Shown piece after piece: positions 1-6,407 of a stretch of 10,513 bases of DNA (positions are counted from its first letter, which is position 1; every line of letters begins with the position of its first letter). The stretch lies in assembly GCA_017860765.1 (NCBI GenBank), contig JAGDMY010000023.1:1-10513 (forward strand). Reading direction: 5' to 3'. The DNA comes from Chloroflexota bacterium. Its GTDB lineage: Bacteria; Chloroflexota; Dehalococcoidia; Dehalococcoidales; UBA3254. The position numbers were made by a program, and so were the translations under genes. Under the pieces are notes generated by a model, which worked only from the letters and a program-made list of their open reading frames with translations, was not told the origin of the DNA and did no database searches.

Positions 1-1454
1 CGGTTGCCAAGAGGCCGGATAACGGCTTCACAAGCATCAGCCAGATTCATGACGGTTCCCAGGACTCCATTGCCTGCTACCTTGCCAGGGTTCATTATAC
101 CCCTGGGGTCCATCTCTCTCTTAAACGCCTTCAAGAGGCCGACCCGCTCTTTACCTATAACTTGCTCGGCTTTGCCGGCGTAATACAGACCGGTAGAATA
201 AGGCCTGCCTCCATACTTCTCGGCAATCTTCATAATAGTAAGTGCCAAGGCAAAAATAAAATTATACCTGAATTTACGCTGGTCGCTGGGGATCAGTCCC
301 ATCACCACAACTTCCGGCTGCTGACTGCCGCCGCTCCTGACCACGATGCCCTCTTTAACCATGGGCTGGTTGACTTTCCGCTCTATTTCAGTCATAAAAT
401 TACCCAGATTATATAGCGGGACCACCACTTCCGCCGGGGCCAGACTGGGTCCCAGGCGTTTAATTAGCATTATCTTAAAACGGTTCTCCCATTCGTGCCT
501 GGCAATGTGGTCCGGGAGTTGTTCTGCCTGGTGGGATTGTATTATCCCCGGAAGACGGCTCATCACCTGTGCCTTGTCATTGGCACGAAAAGCTAATGTG
601 GTAATGTATAATTTGGGAAGAAGCACCCTCTCCTCAACCGGATTTCCCAGATGTTCTCGCAGAGGAACGACATTTTTTAATTCAGCCATGAGTGGATTAA
701 TAAACAGGATGGACCAGATGGGCAGCTTCTCATCGTAGATAGCCTGTATCAGGTTCTGCATGCGGACGGCATCCGGACTGCCGATGGCGACGATTTCCAA
801 TTCTTCCCGAGGCTGAATTCGGATAGTTACTTCGCTAATGAGGCCTGTAACGCCTCCCATTTCACTGACCAGGTCAAGGTCTTTTCCGTTGAATACGCGC
901 ACCTGGCCATCCGGCAACACCATCCTGGCACCGATAACATTATCGCGAAACCAGCCGGATTCGAAGGAGCCGATCCCTGCTCCGCCCTGGGCTAACCAGC
1001 CCCCAACGGTCGCTGCCGGATAACTGGAGGGATAGAGACGGAGAGTCAGACCCTGCTTTCCTAATTCCTTGTCCAGTCTTTCAAATACGATGCCCGGCTG
1101 GACAGTAGCCGTCATACTATTGGAGTCAATTTTCAAGATTTTTTGCATCCGGTAGAAATCAATTACCAGGCCCTGTTTTACAGGGGTCACCCCGCCATAA
1201 CCGGTAGTTGCCTTACCTCTCGGAGTCAGGGGAATATTTTCCGCGGCGGCCCAGCGCACCAGGTTGCTCAACTCCGCTTCACTAACCGGCTGGACAACCC
1301 CATCCGGAGTGGTATTTCCTATCAGAGGTTTAATAATGCCAGGTAATACTGCGATATCATGACCGTAAAGTTTTCTCTCGGTTTTGCGAAAAGAAGCCCT
1401 TTCGCCGAATTCATGTTCAAGATATGAGCGCTGCTTTATATTGATTCTGCCCAT
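1..1454 (-). CDS. FAD-binding oxidase, GlcD / D-lactate dehydrogenase-like, 3' end cut by window edge
   Basis: Translating the minus strand from 1454 gives 484 open codons to the window edge, so the C-terminus is missing. The N-terminal third is a PCMH-type FAD domain. A PLTPRGKATTGYGG stretch lies at residues 76-88 and TVGGWLAQGGAGIGS at 149-163, both typical of flavin pyrophosphate loops in this family. The rest matches the FAD-oxidase C-terminal fold, with an NPGK motif near residue 455. Family members oxidise 2-hydroxy acids such as glycolate or D-lactate; the substrate cannot be read here. At least 26 residues follow NPGK, so an extra tail or a fused iron-sulfur domain is possible. I chose the ATG at 1454 over the one at 1460 because AGGAG (1461-1465) touches the latter but sits 6 bases from the former. 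It lies 53 bases downstream of arsR on the same strand, so co-transcription is likely. Confidence 0.85.
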   Translation of the reverse strand, partial: MGRINIKQRSYLEHEFGERASFRKTERKLYGHDIAVLPGIIKPLIGNTTPDGVVQPVSEAELSNLVRWAAAENIPLTPRGKATTGYGGVTPVKQGLVIDFYRMQKILKIDSNSMTATVQPGIVFERLDKELGKQGLTLRLYPSSYPAATVGGWLAQGGAGIGSFESGWFRDNVIGARMVLPDGQVRVFNGKDLDLVSEMGGVTGLISEVTIRIQPREELEIVAIGSPDAVRMQNLIQAIYDEKLPIWSILFINPLMAELKNVVPLREHLGNPVEERVLLPKLYITTLAFRANDKAQVMSRLPGIIQSHQAEQLPDHIARHEWENRFKIMLIKRLGPSLAPAEVVVPLYNLGNFMTEIERKVNQPMVKEGIVVRSGGSQQPEVVVMGLIPSDQRKFRYNFIFALALTIMKIAEKYGGRPYSTGLYYAGKAEQVIGKERVGLLKAFKREMDPRGIMNPGKVAGNGVLGTVMNLADACEAVIRPLGN

Positions 1455-1460
1455 CTTCAT

Positions 1461-1465
1461 CTCCT
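1461..1465 (-). promoter_or_regulatory. Ribosome binding site deciding the oxidase start
   Basis: On the minus strand AGGAG is directly followed by ATGAAGATG. Only the second ATG (1454) has a workable 6-base spacing, so the oxidase probably starts MGRINIKQ rather than MKMGRINIKQ. Confidence 0.65.
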
Positions 1466-1507
1466 GGGTAGATAATTGAGTTCGTTATTGTCCCATGTTT
1501 CGAAAAA

Positions 1508-1840
1508 TCAGGCTAACAAGTTCTCTGCCATCTGGCGATTCTGGTCCAGTTGACTTAATAAAACCTCATGGACTATATCACAGGCCTCACAAATCCTCAG
1601 GCTGGTAAGGCTATAATAGGTATTGTTGCCAACCCGGCGCGGTTTAACCACTCCCCGTGACCTTAAGATGCCCAATTCACGTGAGATCACTGCCTGTGAA
1701 ATTTCCAGGGAGGTCACCAATTCTCCCACTGTTTTCTCACCGTCTCTTAATTCATTGATTATGATCAGCCTCTTGGGGTCAGAGAAAGCCTTGCTAATTT
1801 CTGCTTTTAGTTTATAGAGTTCCATGTTGTATTTTGACAT
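1508..1840 (-). CDS. ArsR/SmtB-family winged-helix repressor with a CxxC motif
   Basis: This 110-residue protein has the normal length and layout of ArsR repressors. Residues 12-35 hold the KAFSDPKRLIIINEL helix typical of the family. Residues 37-60 are the helix-turn-helix (TVGELVTSLEISQAVISRELGILRSRG region), and residues 64-78 are the beta-wing ending NNTYYSL. The C-terminal dimerisation helix carries Cys84-Glu-Ala-Cys87 with His91 close by. This could be a thiol or metal sensing site, but the ligand is unknown. I chose ATG 1840 because AGAGG (1848-1852) precedes it by 7 bases. An upstream in-frame TTG at 1954 would add 38 residues unlike the family. The gene lies upstream of the FAD oxidase and divergent from the A2M gene. 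It most likely represses its own operon and possibly A2M. ArsR family membership is firm; the inducer is open. Confidence 0.9.
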   Translation of the reverse strand: MSKYNMELYKLKAEISKAFSDPKRLIIINELRDGEKTVGELVTSLEISQAVISRELGILRSRGVVKPRRVGNNTYYSLTSLRICEACDIVHEVLLSQLDQNRQMAENLLA

Positions 1841-1852
1841 TTTGCAACCTCT

Positions 1853-1878
1853 ATATGCAATTATATATATATTCATAT
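1853..1878. promoter_or_regulatory. AT-rich imperfect palindrome, candidate ArsR operator
   Basis: A 26-base dyad begins ATATG and ends CATAT, with a (AT)n core; about 18 of 26 positions are symmetric. It lies just upstream of the arsR ribosome binding site and just downstream of the candidate arsR -10 box, where a repressor would block initiation. ArsR operators are typically AT-rich dyads of this size. Low complexity weakens the case, since AT runs are self-complementary by nature. Confidence 0.4.
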
Positions 1879-1880
1879 AT

Positions 1881-1909
1881 ATGGTATAACAGAGATAGAT
1901 GTTTGTCAA
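1881..1909 (-). promoter_or_regulatory. Candidate promoter of the arsR-oxidase operon
   Basis: On the minus strand a perfect TTGACA (1909-1904) is followed after 17 bases by TACCAT (1886-1881), a weak -10. An alternative -10, TATAAT at 1865-1860, lacks a good -35 at the right distance. The predicted start of transcription falls inside the palindrome at 1853-1878. Confidence 0.45.
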
Positions 1910-1928
1910 GTTAAATTGGTGGTATATT
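1903..1928 (+). promoter_or_regulatory. Candidate promoter of the A2M gene, extended -10
   Basis: On the plus strand TGGTATATT (1920-1928) is an extended -10. TTGTCA (1903-1908) lies 14 bases upstream, shorter than ideal but tolerable with an extended -10. It overlaps the -35 of the divergent arsR promoter, so the two may compete for polymerase. The leader to the A2M start would be about 120 bases. Confidence 0.35.
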
Positions 1929-2054
1929 ACTTTAGGGTCATAATCCGCGATCAAGCCGACTTAAACATAACTTTTCGGGCCAAGGCACGTTATTACTATT
2001 AAGCCGGAACTCACCGGAGGTCAAATAATAGTTTTCCGGAAGCGAGGTAAAGAG

Positions 2055-5000
2055 ATGTCCAAGAAATTACTCACCCTAGCGGTTATCATTACCATAGCCC
2101 TGCTGGTCCCCTTTATCCCGGCCTGCAAACCGGCCCCCCTGGCCACGGCTTATACGGCGGTTATTCCGGCCATTTTGCAGGCAGGTAGCACGCAGCGGGT
2201 CTCAGTAGCTATCTTTGCGGGTGATACTCCCACCTCGGGAAAAGTAAATTTGACTTTGCGCAAGGATGGAAAAGAGATCGCTCAGGCCCAGGGTAGTATC
2301 CAGGGCAACGGCGAACTACAACTGGTAGTCCCCGATGTCGCCGAAGGCGATTACACCATCCAGGTGCAAGGCGGCAGTTTTGAGGATGAAGCACAGGTTA
2401 AAATAGCCAATAATTATGTGGTTTTCCTGGAAACAGATAAGCCTATCTATAAACCCGGCCAAACAATTAATATGCGGGTTATGACCCTGGACGCCGGACT
2501 GATGCCCGTCAGCGAAAGCGTAACCGTAGAAACGCTGGATGCTAAAGGGATAAAGATTTTCCGGGACGAGATTAAAACCGATGAATACGGCCTGGCCACC
2601 CTGACTTTGCCCATTTCCACAGAACCCAATCTGGGGACCTGGAAAATTAATGCCATCGCGGCTAAAGCCAAAACCGAAACGGATATAAAGGTAGAAGAAT
2701 ACGTCTTGCCCAAATATGAAGTCAAGGTCGATCTTCCCAAGGACTGGTTCCTGGTCAGTGAACCTATTAAAGGCAAGGTAACCGCCACCTATAGCTTCGG
2801 CAAGCCGGTGAAAGGCCAACTTGAAATAAAGGCGACCAAGTATGTCGGCACCTGGCAAAATTATGCCTCCTCCAAGCTGGCTATCGACGGCACCGCAGAG
2901 TTTACTGTCCCGGCTGCCCAGTACGTGGCCGGTGTTCCCGCTGCTCAAGGTAATGGCAATGTCAAATTGGAATTTATTGTCACCGAAGATTCCACCGGCT
3001 ATCAGGAAAAGACCGACAATCTGCTCACGGTAGCCCAATCTTCAGTGAGTTTGTCGATTATCCCATCAGGATCAACCTTTAAACCCGGTTTGCCCTATAG
3101 TTTTCTGGTCATCTCTGAGACTCCGGATAATCGCCTGATCGATGCTGATATTAAGGCCACCATTTCCTACCTGGATAAGAATTTTAAAGAAATCAAAAAG
3201 GAAAATAAGACCGCCGCCACCCAAAAGGGCAAAACTATTTTCGAAATAAATCCGCCCAATGAGAGCGTCGCGCTGACTATCAATTGCACTTCTCAGAACG
3301 CCGGCGCCACCAAGACCGTCGAGGCGGCTTATTCACCATCCGGCAACTTTATCCATCTGGAGCAGACCAGTGAAGGGACTCCCCAGATAGGCGGCGACCT
3401 TAAATTCTACGTCTTTTCTACTAAAGAAGCGACTAATTTCTATTATGAGGTCATCTCGCGGGGGACAGTCGTTTTCTCCAGCTATACTAAGGGTAACGAA
3501 ATCACGCTAAAGACCACACCCGCCATGGCCCCTTCCGCCAAGCTGCTGGTATATCAGATCCTCTCCAACGGCGAGGTAGCGGCTGACTATCTGCCCTTTA
3601 AGGTTGCCGCGCAATACCCTCAGAACGTTCAACTCAACCTCAGCATTTCAGAAGGCCAACCCGGAGATAATATCGATATTAATATCCTGACCGAGGGCCA
3701 GGCTGAGGTCGGTCTGGCGGCGGTGGATAAATCGGTCTTCATCCTGGCGGAAAACCGTATGAACCTGCAGCAGGTGTTTGATGAGCTGGAAAAGCTTTAT
3801 ATGAATCCCCAGGCCGAGCTGCACGAAGTCTCTATCTACAAGGGGATTCAGAATAGAGGCGCCAAGGAAGTGTTCCAGGGTGCTGGCGTAATTGTATTAA
3901 GCAACAAAAAGATACCCGAAGGCAAAAAAATCGAGTCACCAGTCCGCAACCAGGAGCTGGGCGGAATCCGTTTTGACGGGATGGCTGAAAAGGGAATCCC
4001 ACCCCCCATGGTGGCACCCATGCCTGCCGCTGCGGCTCCCTCTATGGCGCCTCAGGCCGGCTCTGGGTCCGGCCTGGCCGAAGTCCAGAGGGTGCGCCAG
4101 TTTTTCCCTGAGACCTGGATATGGGATGTGAAAAAGACCGATTCCAGCGGCAAGGTCTCCTTTAACAACGTCACCATACCCGATACTATTACCACCTGGA
4201 TGCTCAGGGCGGTAGCTTTATCCAAGACCAAAGGTCTGGGAGTTGCGGAAAACCAGCTCAAGGTTTTCCAACCATTCTTCCTATCTGTAGACCTGCCGTA
4301 CTCAGCCATCCGCGGTGAAGAATTTCCGGTTAAAATAGCCATTTACAACTATCTGAACCAGCCGCAAAACGTTCAGGTGCAGATTGAGCCCGCCGCCTGG
4401 TTCGACCTGCTGGACAGTGCCAGCAAAACTGTTGCGATCGAGGCTAATGATATCGGCGGCGTCCAATTCAACATTCGACCCACCAGATTGGGGAACGCTA
4501 ACGAGGTTAAAATAACGGCCCGCAGCCCACAGGCAGCCGATGCCGTAATTAAGAAGCTCATTATCGAGGCTGAAGGGGCACCCCGGGAGATAGTAAATAA
4601 TATCACTCTCTCTGACGGGAAAGTCAGCCAGATTTCTTTGGCAGTCCCGGAACCGGTTGTAGAAGACTCAGCACGGGCGCTTTTTGCCGTTACTTCGAGC
4701 TACCTGACCCAAACTATCGACGGGCTGGAATCTTTGATTCAAATGCCCTTCGGCTGCGGCGAACAGAATATGATAATCTTTGCCCCGGATGTCTACATCA
4801 GCAAGTACCTGCAGGACAGCGGACAGCTCAAACCGGAGATCATGGCTAAAGCTGAAAAACTGATGCTCACAGGCTACCAGAGAGAGCTGACCTACCGCCG
4901 CAATGACGGGAGCTTTTCGGCCTTCGGCCAGAGTGACAAAGAGGGCAGCCTCTGGCTAACCGCTTTCGTGCTAAAATGCTTCTCACAAGCCCAGGGCTTG

Positions 5001-6218
5001 ATTTACATTGATGACCAGGTGCTGAACCAGGCCAAATCCTGGATTCTCTCCCATCAAAATTCCGACGGATCATTCGATGCAGTCGGTTTTGTCCATCATC
5101 AGGAGATGCTGGGTGGGATCAAAGGCAAGGACGCTTTAACAGCTTACGTAGCGATTGCCCTGATGGAAGCTGGTGAAAAGAACGCTTCTTCCAGGGCTGT
5201 CAGCTATCTGGCAGGGCGATTGGACCAGACGGATGACCCTTATACTGTAGCCCTGATGACCTATGCCCTGGAGCTGGCCGGCAGCAATCAAGCCGAGACA
5301 GCCTATAACAAACTGATGAAGCTCGCGAAGGAAGATGAGAGCGGGCTGCACTGGGGCAGCCAGGATATTCTTCCGTTGGAGCCCTCCGCTCCGCAGCCGG
5401 GACTTAAGATGGCGCCCATGCCCATCAGGCCCATAGCTCAGACTACGGGAATTGAAACCACAGCTTATGCCACCCTGGCCCTCATTAAGCACGGTGACAA
5501 CCTCAATGCTTCTCGGGCGGCCAAATGGCTGGTCTCCAAACGCAATGCCAACGGGGGTTTTGGTTCTACCCAGGATACCGTTATGGCGCTTCAAGCCTTA
5601 ATCGAATATGCCACCGGGTCCAGAGCAGATGTTGATTTAACGATCAACATAGATTCTGACGGCACAAAACAGCAATTAAAAATCAATGCTCAAAACTTCG
5701 ATGTGTTGCAGATTGTGGAGGTTCCGGTAAACAGTACGCTGAAAATCAGCGTTTCCGGCAAGGGAGAAGCCATCGGTCAGATCGTACAGCGCTTCAATGT
5801 TCCTGAAGTCATCCAGGAAAAAAATGAGATTCTAAAAGTAGATGTCAAATACAATGCCGACGAAGTTGCCGTAAATGACGAGGTTAAAGTGGATGTCAGC
5901 CTGACATTCAACCCGCCGGAGCCGATGGAAGCTGGCATGGTAGTAATGGACATCGCAGTACCCACCGGATTTGCAGCTGTTAAAGAGTCCATCGATAAGA
6001 CCATAGCCGGACATCAAAACATAAAGCGCTATGACATTTCCGGCCGCAAGGTGATTTTCTATATCGAGAATATGCTCCCCGGCGATCAGGTCTCATTCAG
6101 TTTCATGGTTAAAGCGCTATACCCGGTTAAGGCGAAAGGCGTTGCATCTCAGGCGTACTCCTATTATAAACCCGAGATCAGCGCAGAGTCCCTGAGCCAG
6201 GATATCACCGTTAAATAA
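2055..6218 (+). CDS. Animal-like alpha-2-macroglobulin lipoprotein with CGEQ thioester
   Basis: A2M proteins trap or tag targets: bait cleavage triggers a conformational change and a buried Cys-Gln thioester bonds covalently. Residues 1-24 are a lipoprotein signal with lipobox IPAC, so the mature protein is anchored by Cys24. MG1 follows (about 30-110), then MG2 with ETDKPIYKPGQT (126-137), MG3 starting VEEYVLPKYEV (213), and MG5/6 with VGLAAVDKSV (about 552). A Pro/Ala/Met-rich bait region spans about 600-680. MG7 begins FFPETWIWD (683-691) and contains QPFF and PYSAIRGE. The thioester CGEQNM starts at Cys901. The TED spans about 890-1200, with His1015 in HHQEM and GGFGSTQDT near its end. 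A CUB-like part and a receptor-binding-like domain (about 1285-1387) complete it. At 1387 residues it is close to human A2M (about 1450 mature) and shorter than the E. coli type (about 1650). GAGG at 2044-2047 supports ATG 2055. It is monocistronic, ending at a terminator. Confidence 0.95.
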   Translation: MSKKLLTLAVIITIALLVPFIPACKPAPLATAYTAVIPAILQAGSTQRVSVAIFAGDTPTSGKVNLTLRKDGKEIAQAQGSIQGNGELQLVVPDVAEGDYTIQVQGGSFEDEAQVKIANNYVVFLETDKPIYKPGQTINMRVMTLDAGLMPVSESVTVETLDAKGIKIFRDEIKTDEYGLATLTLPISTEPNLGTWKINAIAAKAKTETDIKVEEYVLPKYEVKVDLPKDWFLVSEPIKGKVTATYSFGKPVKGQLEIKATKYVGTWQNYASSKLAIDGTAEFTVPAAQYVAGVPAAQGNGNVKLEFIVTEDSTGYQEKTDNLLTVAQSSVSLSIIPSGSTFKPGLPYSFLVISETPDNRLIDADIKATISYLDKNFKEIKKENKTAATQKGKTIFEINPPNESVALTINCTSQNAGATKTVEAAYSPSGNFIHLEQTSEGTPQIGGDLKFYVFSTKEATNFYYEVISRGTVVFSSYTKGNEITLKTTPAMAPSAKLLVYQILSNGEVAADYLPFKVAAQYPQNVQLNLSISEGQPGDNIDINILTEGQAEVGLAAVDKSVFILAENRMNLQQVFDELEKLYMNPQAELHEVSIYKGIQNRGAKEVFQGAGVIVLSNKKIPEGKKIESPVRNQELGGIRFDGMAEKGIPPPMVAPMPAAAAPSMAPQAGSGSGLAEVQRVRQFFPETWIWDVKKTDSSGKVSFNNVTIPDTITTWMLRAVALSKTKGLGVAENQLKVFQPFFLSVDLPYSAIRGEEFPVKIAIYNYLNQPQNVQVQIEPAAWFDLLDSASKTVAIEANDIGGVQFNIRPTRLGNANEVKITARSPQAADAVIKKLIIEAEGAPREIVNNITLSDGKVSQISLAVPEPVVEDSARALFAVTSSYLTQTIDGLESLIQMPFGCGEQNMIIFAPDVYISKYLQDSGQLKPEIMAKAEKLMLTGYQRELTYRRNDGSFSAFGQSDKEGSLWLTAFVLKCFSQAQGLIYIDDQVLNQAKSWILSHQNSDGSFDAVGFVHHQEMLGGIKGKDALTAYVAIALMEAGEKNASSRAVSYLAGRLDQTDDPYTVALMTYALELAGSNQAETAYNKLMKLAKEDESGLHWGSQDILPLEPSAPQPGLKMAPMPIRPIAQTTGIETTAYATLALIKHGDNLNASRAAKWLVSKRNANGGFGSTQDTVMALQALIEYATGSRADVDLTINIDSDGTKQQLKINAQNFDVLQIVEVPVNSTLKISVSGKGEAIGQIVQRFNVPEVIQEKNEILKVDVKYNADEVAVNDEVKVDVSLTFNPPEPMEAGMVVMDIAVPTGFAAVKESIDKTIAGHQNIKRYDISGRKVIFYIENMLPGDQVSFSFMVKALYPVKAKGVASQAYSYYKPEISAESLSQDITVK

Positions 6219-6251
6219 AAGTTGATAATTAAAGTTTGAAGATTAGAGGAT

Positions 6252-6300
6252 GAGGGGGAGAGCCAGCCAAAAGAGTGGAGCTCTTCCCCTTCTTCTTATT
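6252..6300 (+). terminator. Rho-independent terminator after the A2M gene
   Basis: The arm GGGGGAGAGC (6254-6263) pairs with GCTCTTCCCC (6280-6289), giving 10 pairs including one G-U. The stem can extend by A-T and G-U pairs at its base. The loop is 16 bases. A T-rich tract (TTCTTCTTATTTAT) follows directly. It lies 34 bases past the A2M stop and separates that gene from the downstream regulator. Confidence 0.7.
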
Positions 6301-6350
6301 TATCATTGCTTCCGCCATACCCTGTGATGCATAAAAGATTCGGTAATCGC

Positions 6351-6392
6351 TTGGTGCAAATGCTATATAAATCTATATAAATAATGTATACT
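6351..6392 (+). promoter_or_regulatory. AT-rich promoter region of the Crp/Fnr-family gene
   Basis: TTGGTG (6351-6356) lies 17 bases before TATATA (6374-6379), which overlaps TATAAA (6376-6381). A second -10 candidate, TATACT (6387-6392), lies only 15 bases before the start codon and would give an almost leaderless transcript. Which of the two is used cannot be settled by eye. A small dyad GATT-CGGT-AATC (6337-6348) sits just upstream of the -35. Confidence 0.45.
6363..6382 (+). repeat. Perfect 10-bp tandem repeat in a promoter
   Basis: CTATATAAAT occurs twice back to back (6363-6372 and 6373-6382). The period is close to one DNA helical turn, so both copies face the same side. It covers the spacer and -10 of the candidate promoter for the downstream regulator. 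It may be a duplicated -10 or a regulator site, or a slippage product in AT-rich DNA. Confidence 0.75.
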
Positions 6393-6407
6393 ATTATTGA
6401 AAATTAA

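Noticed and set aside
162..1346. Several open frames of 60-130 codons on the plus strand
   Set aside because: They lie opposite the FAD oxidase, which is continuous on the minus strand with clear family motifs. The plus-strand peptides have no recognisable features or ribosome binding sites.
1861..1882. AT dinucleotide run as a microsatellite or curved-DNA origin
   Set aside because: The run is short and better explained as part of the arsR promoter and operator. There are no DnaA boxes or other origin features.
1841..1954. N-terminal extension of the ArsR protein from a TTG codon at 1954
   Set aside because: The added 38 residues read through the AT-rich promoter and operator region and do not resemble ArsR proteins. 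ATG 1840 has a good ribosome binding site.
2004..2039. CCGGAA / TTCCGG inverted repeat in the A2M leader
   Set aside because: Six-base arms are separated by 24 bases. This is too weak to call a riboswitch or attenuator.
2316..3038. Minus-strand open frame of 240 codons
   Set aside because: It lies opposite the conserved MG1-MG3 part of the A2M gene and has no family resemblance, so it is a shadow frame.
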